Assembly (NCBI GenBank): GCA_002377025.1
Contig: DFPA01000028.1
Coordinates: 1 to 9,925, forward strand
From: Patescibacteria group bacterium UBA3527
GTDB lineage: Bacteria; Patescibacteriota; Minisyncoccia; Phycocordibacterales; UBA918
DNA: 9,925 nucleotides
Reading direction: 5' to 3'
The translations under genes were made by a program, and so were the position numbers. Shown one piece after another: positions 1-6,537 of this stretch; position 1 is the first letter of the stretch; every line of letters starts with the position of its first letter. The notes below the pieces were generated by a model, which saw only the letters and a program-made list of their open reading frames with translations, made no database searches and was not told the origin of the DNA.

Positions 1-1
1 G

Positions 2-73
2 CTGCCGGACAGGGACTCGAACCCCGATTTCCTGGACCAAAACCAGGCGTGACTACCATTGCACCATCCGGCA
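2..73 (-). tRNA. tRNA-Gln (anticodon TTG)
   Basis: Read on the minus strand this folds as a complete cloverleaf. The acceptor stem TGCCGGA/TCCGGCA has seven pairs. The anticodon stem CCTGG/CCAGG holds the loop TTTTGGT, giving anticodon TTG, which reads CAA. The T-arm contains GGTTCGAGTCC and the discriminator is G. One base (C) of the 3' tail is visible before the window ends, so an encoded CCA cannot be judged. The gene lies downstream of the pyrG operon in the same direction but has its own -10 box. Confidence 0.93.
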
Positions 74-99
74 ATTGAAACATCTGTTTAGTGGCCGCG

Positions 100-105
100 A
101 TTATA
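100..105 (-). promoter_or_regulatory. Extended -10 box for tRNA-Gln
   Basis: On the minus strand the sequence reads TGCTATAAT, a perfect -10 hexamer with an extended TG, about 27 nt before the tRNA 5' end. No good -35 hexamer is seen at the usual distance. The call rests on the hexamer and its position. Confidence 0.5.
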
Positions 106-185
106 GCACAAACCCATCCAAAAATCTTCCTGTTAAGAGCCGTGCTTTTGCGCACATAGATTGATACTGATCCATTATAATTTTG

Positions 186-223
186 GGCACTATAGCACCA
201 GACCTAAGATATACTCTAGTGCC
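186..223 (-). terminator. Weak inverted repeat after pyrG, possible terminator
   Basis: GGCACTA (186-192) and TAGTGCC (217-223) form a 7-bp inverted repeat with a 24-nt loop just after the pyrG stop. There is no U-run on the minus strand after it, so this is not a typical intrinsic terminator. Nothing else clear is seen between pyrG and the tRNA-Gln promoter. Confidence 0.22.
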
Positions 224-228
224 TTTGA

Positions 229-1887
229 CTATTCTGACTCGTAGCTGGCTTTGATAAAAGCGGTAAAGAGTGGGTGCGGATCGAGCGGTCGCGCCTGCAA
301 CTCTGGGTGATACTGAACTCCGACAAAGAAAGGGTGTTTCTCACGAGGAAGCTCCATTGTTTCCATAAGTGAACCATCTGGAGAAGTACCGGAAAATATC
401 ATCCCCTTCTTTTCCAAAACTTCTACATATTCTGGATTTACTTCATATCGATGACGGTGGCGTTCGAGAATTTCTTTCTTTTTGTATGCCTCCTTTACGA
501 TTGTTTTATCTTTCAAAATAGTCTCATACTGCCCGAGACGCATAGTACCTCCCATATCACCTACGGCAATTTTATCTTTCTGTTCTTCCATCACCGCTAC
601 TACCAGGTTTCTTGCTTTAGGGTTAATCTCTTCTGTGCTGGTGTCAGCCAACTTCAAAACATTCTTAGCGTATTCCAACACAGCCAGTTGCATACCATAA
701 CAAATACCAAAATAAGGGATCTTGTTCTTGCGAACGTATTCAATCACGTTCAGCTTCCCTTCTATACCGGTCTTACCGAAACCTCCCGGCACCAACACAC
801 CATCAAACTCTTTCAAAACTTTCAAGGCTTTTTTATCCGTAAAAGATTGTGAGGATAGATAGGTTATTTCAGGCTTAAGACCCAGTTTGTAGGCTGAGTA
901 TTTGATAGCTTCCAGTACTGAGATATATACATCTGAGAGTACGAAGTCACCTGAATTGAAATACTTACCTACTACCGCAATCTTTACAGTATCTTTGCCA
1001 TTTTTCGACTTCCGTACAAATCTGTTCCAATCACTCAAATCTATTTTGCTTTTGCAAGGCAATTTCAACATGCCGCACAAGCGTGTAGAAAGTCCCTCTT
1101 TTTCAAAATTCATCGGAATATCATAGATACTCTCGAGGTCAGGGGCGGAGATTACATCCTCCGGATGTACGTTACAAAAGCGTGCTATTTTTTCCTTTCT
1201 CTTTTCGTCTATTGGTAATGGACTCCTGGCTACAATGATATTTGCTTGTACTCCTGAGTTACCAAGTGTGCGCACTGCGTGCTGTGTGGGTTTGGTCTTC
1301 ATTTCACCAATACTTCCCGGCACCGGAAGATAGCTCACCATCACCACACCCACACTATCCGGATCCTCACTCTTCATCATGCGAATAGCTTCAATGAAGA
1401 GAATGTTTTCGTACTCACCGACAGTTCCACCTACTTCTGTTATTACTACGTCTGCCTCGGCTAGTTCTCCTGCCTTTTTTATGCGCCGGATAGTTTCTTC
1501 GGGGATATCTGGTACTACCTGTACATTCCTACCGCCATAACCAAGGTTTCTTTCTTTCTCTATTACAGCCTGATACACGCTACCTGTAGTCATGTAATTG
1601 TTAGCCGGTAAATCAACATTCAAGAAACGTTCATAGTTACCCATGTCCTGATCAGTCTCCAAACCATCAGCCAAGACAAAACATTCCCCATGTTCTGTGG
1701 GGTTCATAGTGCCGGCATCGACGTTGATATAAGGGTCTATTTTGATAGCGGTGACAGAGAGTCCGCGCGCTTGCAGAAGTTTGGCGATGGAAGAAGAGGT
1801 AATCCCTTTGCCTACCCCGCTCATGACACCGCCGACGACAAACAAGTATTTGGTTTGTCGTTTTTTCTGCTTCGCTTTTCTACTCAT
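229..1887 (-). CDS. pyrG: CTP synthase (glutamine-hydrolysing)
   Basis: A 552-residue protein of normal length for CTP synthase, which makes CTP from UTP with ATP and glutamine-derived ammonia in the cytoplasm. The N-terminal amidoligase domain shows the P-loop GGVMSGVGKG (19-28), KIDPYINVDAGTMNP (49-63) and the UTP/CTP-site motif KTKPTQHAV (198-206). The C-terminal class I glutaminase domain (about 300-552) has the oxyanion region PGGFG (367-371), nucleophile Cys396 in GICYGMQ, and the His527/Glu529 pair in QYHPEL. It ends in TAG. ATG 1885-1887 lies only 7 nt after the ftsX stop, with no Shine-Dalgarno sequence, as for its neighbours. It is the last gene of the prfB-ftsE-ftsX-pyrG operon. 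All catalytic motifs are intact. Confidence 0.97.
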   Translation of the reverse strand: MSRKAKQKKRQTKYLFVVGGVMSGVGKGITSSSIAKLLQARGLSVTAIKIDPYINVDAGTMNPTEHGECFVLADGLETDQDMGNYERFLNVDLPANNYMTTGSVYQAVIEKERNLGYGGRNVQVVPDIPEETIRRIKKAGELAEADVVITEVGGTVGEYENILFIEAIRMMKSEDPDSVGVVMVSYLPVPGSIGEMKTKPTQHAVRTLGNSGVQANIIVARSPLPIDEKRKEKIARFCNVHPEDVISAPDLESIYDIPMNFEKEGLSTRLCGMLKLPCKSKIDLSDWNRFVRKSKNGKDTVKIAVVGKYFNSGDFVLSDVYISVLEAIKYSAYKLGLKPEITYLSSQSFTDKKALKVLKEFDGVLVPGGFGKTGIEGKLNVIEYVRKNKIPYFGICYGMQLAVLEYAKNVLKLADTSTEEINPKARNLVVAVMEEQKDKIAVGDMGGTMRLGQYETILKDKTIVKEAYKKKEILERHRHRYEVNPEYVEVLEKKGMIFSGTSPDGSLMETMELPREKHPFFVGVQYHPELQARPLDPHPLFTAFIKASYESE

Positions 1888-1894
1888 CGCTATT

Positions 1895-2815
1895 TTAGAC
1901 TCGGAGATATCGAGACACCGCTAGAATACTAGAAATTAATCCCAATGCAACACCCGTACCAATAACAACCATGAAAATGTAAGCAAAGTTACTAACAAAG
2001 TAGCTGAAAATATTAAACTGGAAGAATGTAGCAGTCGCCGGACCAAGCCATACCAAGAGCGGATAAAGTATCAAAATCGCTATTACTCCGGCAATTACTC
2101 CATACATCACCCCCTGCACCATAAACGGTCCGCGAATGAACATATTACTGGCCCCCACCAAACGCATTACAGAAATTTCTTCCCTTGTGGTGTAGATAGC
2201 CAAACGAATAGTATTGAAGGTAATAACTACCGCTGCCACCACCAAGACCAGCATGGTGATAAGTCCGGTACGTTCAACAGCTCCTATGATTGAGCTAAGC
2301 TTCTCAATTGCTGCTTCGTTGCGAGAAAAGTTGACTCTATCAATGATTGGGTTCTGCGGATCTTCTTGTTCCTGTTGTTCTAGTAAAAACTGGTTGATAC
2401 TGGCGTACTGGGAAGTCTCGTTAGCACGTACTGCAAGCGATGCTCCAAGTGGATTTTCACCCAATTCATCCAGGGCCTGTAGGGTAAGTTCATCATTTTG
2501 GTGACGTTCACGAAATTCTATCAAAGCAGCGTCCCTTGATGTAAATTTGACTTCCGCTACTCCCGGTAATGCCTCTAAAGAATTCTGCAAAGCCTCAATA
2601 TCTGTTTGTTCGGCAGTTGGTACAAAGTAAACGTTGATATCTACCTTGTCCTTTATATTTGCCAGAGAAGCACCCAGAAGCTGGTCTACAAGCATCGTTC
2701 CAACCACCACAAACAGTGTGACCGTCATCACAAAAATTGCTGACAGTGAAACGAACGCGTTTCTCCAAAAACCGACAAATCCTGATCGCGCAATTCTTTT
2801 AAAATCTGTCCACAT
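1895..2815 (-). CDS. ftsX: Cell division protein FtsX (permease-like)
   Basis: A 306-residue inner-membrane partner of FtsE. In characterised bacteria FtsEX couples ATP hydrolysis to activation of peptidoglycan hydrolases at the septum. The order of parts is the family's: a short cytoplasmic N-terminus, TM1 (about 21-43), a large extracellular domain (about 44-183) containing NPLGASL (121-127), then three helices near 184-206, 230-258 and 276-300. The cytoplasmic loop REEISVMRLVGAS (211-223) is the classic FtsX/MacB-type coupling segment. ATG 2813-2815 follows the ftsE stop by 21 nt and no Shine-Dalgarno sequence is visible. The gene stops with TAA 7 nt before pyrG. The extracellular domain is the divergent part, so its hydrolase partner cannot be named from sequence. 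Confidence 0.94.
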   Translation of the reverse strand: MWTDFKRIARSGFVGFWRNAFVSLSAIFVMTVTLFVVVGTMLVDQLLGASLANIKDKVDINVYFVPTAEQTDIEALQNSLEALPGVAEVKFTSRDAALIEFRERHQNDELTLQALDELGENPLGASLAVRANETSQYASINQFLLEQQEQEDPQNPIIDRVNFSRNEAAIEKLSSIIGAVERTGLITMLVLVVAAVVITFNTIRLAIYTTREEISVMRLVGASNMFIRGPFMVQGVMYGVIAGVIAILILYPLLVWLGPATATFFQFNIFSYFVSNFAYIFMVVIGTGVALGLISSILAVSRYLRV

Positions 2816-2836
2816 GGTTAAATTAATACTTATCTT

Positions 2837-3520
2837 CTAAAGAACGTACTTTCCTTCTTTGTCGTCACGTACTACTCGACCTTCGTCCATTGTTATAACT
2901 CGTCGGCCAAGTTCATCTATCACCCCTTTATTATGTGTTGTCATTATAACAGTTGTACCAAGGTCGTTTATCTTCTTCAAAATTTGCACTACTTCGTAGG
3001 TAGCGATGGGGTCCAAGTTGCCGGTTGGTTCATCTGCAATGATGATATCGGGCTGATTAACTATCGCTCTAGCTATCGCCACTCTTTGCTTTTCTCCACC
3101 GGAAAGTTCACCGGGGAAATTCCACGTCTTTTCACCCAAATCCACCAGCTCAAGCGCTTGTGGTACATTTTCTTCTATCTCTATATCACTGCGGCCGTTG
3201 GCCTCCATAGCAAAAGCTACGTTCTCAAAGGCGGTCATGTGAGGCAGTAGCTTAAAATCTTGAAATACTGTACCTATTTTCCTTCTAAACATCGGCAACT
3301 TTCCTTTGGGTATCTGATGAATATCTAATGACTCAAAAAAGACCCGGCCTTCAGATGGTTTATCTTCAGCAATTAACATTTTGAGCAAGGTAGTCTTGCC
3401 GGCACCAGAGTGACCAACAATCGATACAAACTCCTTCGGCTCTACTTGAAAGGTTACATTCTCAAGAGCACCAGACTCACCACCACTGTACCGCTTGGAC
3501 ACATTTTCAAAATAAATCAT
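2837..3520 (-). CDS. ftsE: Cell division ATP-binding protein FtsE
   Basis: A 227-residue ABC ATPase that pairs with FtsX. Visible motifs are Walker A GHSGAGKT (36-43), Q-loop Gln87 in VFQDFKLL, the ABC signature LSGGEKQ (139-145), Walker B IIIADEPTGNLD (159-170) with catalytic Glu164, and switch His196 in MTTH. The FQDFKLLP segment and adjacency to ftsX distinguish it from LolD/MacB-type ATPases. It sits between prfB (14-nt gap) and ftsX (21-nt gap), a gene order also common in Gram-positive bacteria. It ends in TAG. The start at 3518-3520 has no Shine-Dalgarno motif, so translation may depend on coupling or on unstructured AU-rich sequence. Confidence 0.96.
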   Translation of the reverse strand: MIYFENVSKRYSGGESGALENVTFQVEPKEFVSIVGHSGAGKTTLLKMLIAEDKPSEGRVFFESLDIHQIPKGKLPMFRRKIGTVFQDFKLLPHMTAFENVAFAMEANGRSDIEIEENVPQALELVDLGEKTWNFPGELSGGEKQRVAIARAIVNQPDIIIADEPTGNLDPIATYEVVQILKKINDLGTTVIMTTHNKGVIDELGRRVITMDEGRVVRDDKEGKYVL

Positions 3521-3534
3521 ACGACCAATCTATT

Positions 3535-4407
3535 TTATCGCATGTCACTCTGAGCGTCTAGAAATAGCTGTATATCACCATTCAAAACCGCTTCTATTTG
3601 GCTGGTTTCAGTATCAGTGCGATGATCCTTTACCATTTGATATGGATGCAATACATAGGAGCGTATCTGACTACCCCATTCTATCTTGACACTCTTTTCA
3701 ACCGACAACCCTTCTCGCTCGCGCTTTAGTTGTTCTTCCTTAAACGCTAGCACCTTACCGATTAAGAGCTGCATGGCTTTTTCTCGGTTTTGTTGCTGTG
3801 AACGCTCACTGGATACATGTACGGAAATATTAGTCGGCTTATGCACTATACGCACCGCTGTCTCTCGTTTATTTACATTCTGGCCACCGGCTCCACCTGA
3901 CTTGGCAAAGGAGATTTCGATCTCATCTTCAGATAATTCCAGATCAGACACAACTTCTACTTTGGGAGAAACCTCTACTAAAACAAAGGAAGTTTGTCGC
4001 TTGCCATTGCTGTTAAAAGGAGAAATACGTACAAGTCGATGTACTCCGGACTCTCCTTTAAGTATCCCGTATGAATCCTTGCCGACAATTTCAATTACTA
4101 CATTTCTGTAACCATTATGATCGTTACGATTCTCATCTAATACAACCGCCGGCCAACCTTTTGTTTCAGCGTATTTCTGATACATGTCGAGCAACATCCG
4201 GGCAAAATCTTCAGCATCGTCACCGCCTGCGCCTGCCACAATGGTAATAATGGCATTTTGTCGGTCATACTTACCCTTTCCCTCGGCTTCATCTTTTAAG
4301 TCAGCCAACTCCTTTATCATTGACTGCGCCGCGGCACTATCATTCCAAAAATCGGGCAAAAGCATGGCTGCCTCAATTTCAGCGATTCTTTTTTCTACTT
4401 CTTGCAT
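3535..4407 (-). CDS. prfB: Peptide chain release factor 2, shortened N-terminal domain
   Basis: Class I release factor for UAA/UGA stops. RF2 identity comes from the codon-reading SPF tripeptide (129-131, in RISPFNSNGKRQTSF), the catalytic GGQ (174-176, in SGGAGGQNVNK) and the RF2-type segment WGSQIRSYVLHPY (244-256). It is 290 residues against about 365 in E. coli. Compared from memory with E. coli RF2, it starts near residue 30 and runs from LPDFWND (17-23) through LKDE almost straight into domain 2, so much of helical domain 1 is missing. There is no upstream segment with an internal UGA: in frame, TAG lies six codons before the ATG, so the usual RF2 programmed frameshift is absent. It is the first gene of the operon and its promoter suggests a leaderless mRNA. 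Confidence 0.93.
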   Translation of the reverse strand: MQEVEKRIAEIEAAMLLPDFWNDSAAAQSMIKELADLKDEAEGKGKYDRQNAIITIVAGAGGDDAEDFARMLLDMYQKYAETKGWPAVVLDENRNDHNGYRNVVIEIVGKDSYGILKGESGVHRLVRISPFNSNGKRQTSFVLVEVSPKVEVVSDLELSEDEIEISFAKSGGAGGQNVNKRETAVRIVHKPTNISVHVSSERSQQQNREKAMQLLIGKVLAFKEEQLKREREGLSVEKSVKIEWGSQIRSYVLHPYQMVKDHRTDTETSQIEAVLNGDIQLFLDAQSDMR

Positions 4408-4413
4408 TTCTCG

Positions 4414-4442
4414 AGTATATCCCGACTACGACCATTGGTCTA
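4414..4442 (-). promoter_or_regulatory. Putative leaderless promoter of the prfB operon
   Basis: On the minus strand TAGACC (4437-4442) and TATACT (4414-4419) are 17 nt apart. The -10 box ends 6 nt before the prfB ATG, so transcription would begin at or next to the start codon. This fits the absence of a Shine-Dalgarno sequence. The -35 match is only 4 of 6. The region is shared with the divergent tRNA-Thr(CGT). Confidence 0.5.
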
Positions 4443-4446
4443 TAAT
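4441..4446 (+). promoter_or_regulatory. -10 box for tRNA-Thr(CGT)
   Basis: TATAAT lies 8 nt before the tRNA 5' end, which would leave almost no 5' leader. No convincing -35 is seen at 16-18 nt upstream. It overlaps the proposed prfB -35 on the other strand. Confidence 0.45.
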
Positions 4447-4454
4447 ATAAAACT

Positions 4455-4527
4455 GCCGTCTTAGCTCAGTAGGTAGAGCATTGCATTCGTAACGCAAAGG
4501 TCCCGAGTTCGATCCTCGGAGACGGCT
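4455..4527 (+). tRNA. tRNA-Thr (anticodon CGT)
   Basis: A full cloverleaf. Acceptor GCCGTCT/AGACGGC, D-stem GCTC/GAGC, anticodon loop TTCGTAA giving CGT (reads ACG), and T-arm CCGAGTTCGATCCTCGG. The pair 31-39 is an A-C mismatch. The discriminator is T and is followed by CAA, so CCA is not encoded. It faces tRNA-Thr(GGT) across the purM segment. Confidence 0.93.
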
Positions 4528-4531
4528 CAAT

Positions 4532-4556
4532 AAAAAAGCCACTGACGTGGGTTTTT
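4532..4556 (+). terminator. Terminator-like hairpin after tRNA-Thr(CGT)
   Basis: CCAC/GTGG with a TGAC loop, an A-run before it and GTTTTTG after it. It is a less perfect version of the hairpin at 6500-6527 and is partly made of the same 30-bp repeat. It could end tRNA-Thr(CGT) transcription, but the GC stem is only 4 bp. Confidence 0.5.
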
Positions 4557-4568
4557 GTATCTTGGAGC
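4539..4568. repeat. 30-bp direct repeat, left copy (possible att site)
   Basis: Identical over 30 bp to 6508-6537. The right copy is made of the trailer hairpin plus the CCA end and last bases of tRNA-Thr(GGT). At the left copy the sequence TTGGAGC is not followed by a tRNA. The two copies bracket purM, as expected of attachment sites left by integration at a tRNA 3' end. Confidence 0.75.
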
Positions 4569-4889
4569 GTTTATACGAACAAGTTCGAATCGTTTTCATG
4601 AAGTGATAACGCTGGCCGCGCCGAGTGGGTGGTGATGCTGTACCAAATCGTACACATTGGAGTTCGTGGTGGTTTTATATACGCTCACACACCACCGCCT
4701 CACATAGGCCTCTCACTTCGTTCGCGCGAGCTGCTCGATGGTGACGTGTTCGCTTAGTGACTTTGTTCGAGTTCGTAGTATTCAAAGGTTCGCGCTTCGC
4801 ACGAACAAATCTGTATATACCTGTTCCACCCACCCAAACCCGCCAGAGGCGGTCCTGTACACGCACATAAGGGCTTCGCTTCCACTCCC
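4569..4889. other. Non-coding stretch downstream of purM
   Basis: No gene is supported here. Open frames on the minus strand have no family resemblance and run into the purM terminator. The stretch holds several short inverted repeats, for example TGTAC/GTACA, CCGCC-AGA-GGCGG and GTTCG/CGAAC, and repeated TTCG-rich words. It may be degraded DNA of the island. Confidence 0.5.
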
Positions 4890-4920
4890 AAAAAAATCCC
4901 CGGCGTAGAACGCCGGGGAT
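4890..4920 (-). terminator. Intrinsic terminator of purM
   Basis: On the minus strand ATCCCCGGCG/CGCCGGGGAT form a 10-bp stem with a 5-nt loop, followed by a run of seven T (counting the last stem base). It lies 23 nt beyond the purM stop. This is a textbook Rho-independent terminator. Confidence 0.92.
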
Positions 4921-4943
4921 CAAGGTCGGTGTCACTTGTCCGC

Positions 4944-6137
4944 TTAGTGCGGATGCAGCGACGAAAGGTGTGCCTCCTCAAGGAATCGAGATTGAATGGT
5001 GACCTCATTGTTGGCGGATTTGACTGTCCGGCCAACAATACAAGGCTCGTGTCCATCGTCGATCGCTGCTCTGCAGACCTGCCCGACATCATGCTCGCTG
5101 CATACGATCATCAGGCCGCAGCCACCGTGGAAAGTCCCATAACATTCGTAGTCGGTCATCGGACTGTCCGTCCTACTCGCGAGCTGTTGGGCTTCAAGCA
5201 GCACTGATGCAGGTCCAGGCATCTTGTCTAGGTTGGCACCGACACCCTCCGGCAGGATTTCTACGAGCTTGCTCCAGATGCCACCGCCCGTGATGTGGGC
5301 GACGCCGTGAAGTTTGGCCAATGGGTGACCGAGTGTACCGTCAAGTTGCCAGCCGTTGAGACGGGCAACCGTGCCGGCGTAGCTCTGTGAAGGCACCACC
5401 AGCTTCTCGATGAAAGATCGCGCATCAGGATTCTTCATGATGTCGCTCACGCTCGGTCCCCAGGTATCAAGGATGATGTTGGTGAACTTGGTTCCACCAT
5501 TGCAACGATAGCCTTTGTCCTTGAACCCAACAATCACCATGCCTGAGGTGATACTTGTGCCGTTTGGTCGCTTGTTCTTGGAAGCCAGACCGAGACACGT
5601 CGCACCCCATGTCAGAATCAGCTGACTGGGATCGTCAGTGTCACAAAACGCGGTAATGCTGTGCTTCATGACGGCAGTCTCGCCAGTCATCAGGACGAGG
5701 TTAGACACACCAAGTGCGTCTCCAAATCCAGTGATGAGCGCCTCGCAAAGCGGCCAGTTTTCATCGGTGATGCCTTTCACGTCGATGTTGCTCGAAAGCA
5801 TGTGGGTTGGCAGGCCACCACGACACGCCAGATCATCGGCATTCATGGTAATGACTTCCCAGCCGAGGCCACGAAACGCTTCTGGTGTGTTGGCGAGGGT
5901 GAAGAATTGCGGTTTGCCTCCAGCGCCGTCGCTTTGAGCGACTTCGTAGATTTCGCCACGAAGCATCGCTTCGAGCACTGGAGCGTTCCAGGTGAAGCCG
6001 TCCATGGCACGCATACCCTCACCGCCACGCTCGACAGTGAGTGCGGTTGAGTTGTTGAAACTGCCTATACAGACTTTGCGTGCAAGTGCGGAGAACCGGT
6101 CGCCCGGTGCAACGATTTCTGTATGATAGTCGTCCAT
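4944..6137 (-). CDS. purM: Divergent phosphoribosylformylglycinamidine cyclo-ligase (AIR synthetase) family protein
   Basis: A 397-residue PurM-family protein. The family closes FGAM to AIR with ATP, step five of purine synthesis. Segments matching E. coli PurM from memory are SDGAGGK (69-75, for TDGVGTK), MNADDLACRGGLP (98-110), TGETAVM (151-157, for GGETAEM), HITGGGIW (281-288) and, near the C-terminus, YGTFHGGCGLMIV. The usual PHSNGY loop is replaced by GYRCNGGT (209-216), and the protein is about 50 residues longer than E. coli PurM, so the exact substrate is uncertain. I start at 6135-6137 rather than the upstream ATG at 6216-6218 because GAGAGG lies 6 nt before it and a promoter sits upstream. 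Base composition is unlike the neighbours: 39 of 60 bases are G or C at 5281-5340, against 22 of 60 at 661-720. No other purine gene is nearby. Confidence 0.85.
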   Translation of the reverse strand: MDDYHTEIVAPGDRFSALARKVCIGSFNNSTALTVERGGEGMRAMDGFTWNAPVLEAMLRGEIYEVAQSDGAGGKPQFFTLANTPEAFRGLGWEVITMNADDLACRGGLPTHMLSSNIDVKGITDENWPLCEALITGFGDALGVSNLVLMTGETAVMKHSITAFCDTDDPSQLILTWGATCLGLASKNKRPNGTSITSGMVIVGFKDKGYRCNGGTKFTNIILDTWGPSVSDIMKNPDARSFIEKLVVPSQSYAGTVARLNGWQLDGTLGHPLAKLHGVAHITGGGIWSKLVEILPEGVGANLDKMPGPASVLLEAQQLASRTDSPMTDYECYGTFHGGCGLMIVCSEHDVGQVCRAAIDDGHEPCIVGRTVKSANNEVTIQSRFLEEAHLSSLHPH

Positions 6138-6143
6138 CGGACA

Positions 6144-6149
6144 CCTCTC
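6144..6149 (-). promoter_or_regulatory. Strong ribosome binding site of purM
   Basis: GAGAGG on the minus strand lies 6 nt before ATG 6135-6137. It decides the start codon. It stands out because no other coding gene here has a recognisable Shine-Dalgarno sequence. Confidence 0.8.
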
Positions 6150-6188
6150 TGTGTAAAGATCAAAAAGATCAGGATGTACTCGCTCGTT

Positions 6189-6218
6189 ACTATAGCTTTT
6201 TAGATGCAAATAGTGCAA
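6189..6218 (-). promoter_or_regulatory. Promoter of purM
   Basis: TTGCAC (6213-6218) and TATAGT (6189-6194) are separated by 18 nt, giving an expected leader of about 45 nt. The -10 box overlaps a 13-nt motif, GTAACGAGCGAGT, which recurs with one change at 7269-7281 and 7629-7641. Confidence 0.6.
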
Positions 6219-6311
6219 GCAAAAGAATTTTTGCGACCACGCGTTCGGCGCGGCCCGCGTTAGCCGGCCTTCATGGAAGCGGTTCGGACCTGCTTGTGTA
6301 AACGCGAATTA

Positions 6312-6332
6312 TGGAGCCAACGCGCGGGATTG
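6312..6332 (-). repeat. Copy of the tRNA-Thr(GGT) 3' end
   Basis: A 21-bp exact direct repeat of 6532-6552, covering the CCA end, acceptor 3' strand and part of the T-arm of tRNA-Thr(GGT). The rest of the tRNA is absent. It runs directly into element copy A and forms the left arm of the palindrome around it. Confidence 0.85.
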
Positions 6333-6443
6333 GGGTCAAGTTTCTAGCTAAAATTGTTCACTTCGCTCCAATTCTAGCAAGAACTTCCTCCCCGGACTCG
6401 ACCGTTTTTCTTTCTAGGAAAAGGAAAGAAAAACATGTCTGCG
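6331..6443. repeat. 113-bp structured repeat element, copy A
   Basis: Matches 7315-7427 at 112 of 113 positions (G6365 against A7349). It has two structured parts. The first is an imperfect palindrome opening with GGGGTC (6332-6337) and closing with CCCC (6390-6393), with AATTG/CAATT near its tip. The second is an 11-bp hairpin, GTTTTTCTTTC (6404-6414) and GAAAGAAAAAC (6424-6434). Between them, the minus strand reads CGGTCGAGTCCGG, which resembles a tRNA T-arm. No ORF is supported in it. A non-autonomous mobile element or a structured RNA are both possible. Confidence 0.85.
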
Positions 6444-6458
6444 CCTTTCAATCCCGCC

Positions 6459-6482
6459 GCAACAGTATGAAGATACTGTTGC
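6459..6482. repeat. 10-bp hairpin within the right arm
   Basis: GCAACAGTAT and ATACTGTTGC form a perfect 10-bp stem with a GAAG loop. It splits the inverted copy of the tRNA-Thr 3' end. It has no U-run, so it is not a terminator. Confidence 0.75.
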
Positions 6483-6499
6483 TGCGTTGTCTCCTCAAC

Positions 6500-6527
6500 A
6501 CAAAAACCCACTGACGTGGGTTTTTGT
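6500..6527 (-). terminator. Terminator of tRNA-Thr(GGT)
   Basis: ACAAAAACCCAC and GTGGGTTTTTGT form a perfect 12-bp stem with a TGAC loop, so it can act on either strand. It lies just 3' of tRNA-Thr(GGT). Its right half is part of the 30-bp repeat also found at 4539-4568. Confidence 0.85.
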
Positions 6528-6537
6528 ATCTTGGAGC
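6508..6537. repeat. 30-bp direct repeat, right copy (possible att site)
   Basis: Identical to 4539-4568. It spans half of the trailer hairpin, the encoded CCA and the last bases of tRNA-Thr(GGT). Start-to-start distance between copies is 1,969 bp, with purM inside. Confidence 0.75.

Larger units (their letters stand above)
6313..6494. repeat. Palindrome of tRNA-Thr sequence enclosing copy A
   Basis: GGAG, CAACGC and GCGGGATTG (6313-6332) pair with CAATCCCGC (6449-6457), GCGTTG (6484-6489) and CTCC (6491-6494): 19 of 20 positions pair. The right arm is interrupted at 6458-6483 by another hairpin. Element copy A occupies the tip of this structure. Confidence 0.8.

Noticed and set aside
451..1464. 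Plus-strand frames opposite pyrG
   Set aside because: They are antisense to a highly conserved gene and have no motif, promoter or ribosome binding site.
229..4407. Alternative genetic code with UGA as glycine, as in some CPR lineages
   Set aside because: RF2 is encoded and intact in its SPF and GGQ motifs, and the frames run full length without internal UGA.
4405..4460. RF2 programmed frameshift upstream of prfB
   Set aside because: In frame a TAG lies six codons before the ATG, no CTTTGA slippery site is present, and the sequence upstream is the tRNA-Thr promoter region.
4561..4600. Decayed tRNA next to the left 30-bp repeat
   Set aside because: TTGGAGC and a GTTCGAATC word suggest tRNA parts, but no stem of a cloverleaf can be built around them. 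I keep only the repeat.
4675..5092. Minus-strand open frames overlapping the purM tail and terminator
   Set aside because: They cross the strong terminator at 4890-4920 or overlap purM in another frame, have no recognisable domain, and show Arg/Cys-rich composition typical of shadow frames.
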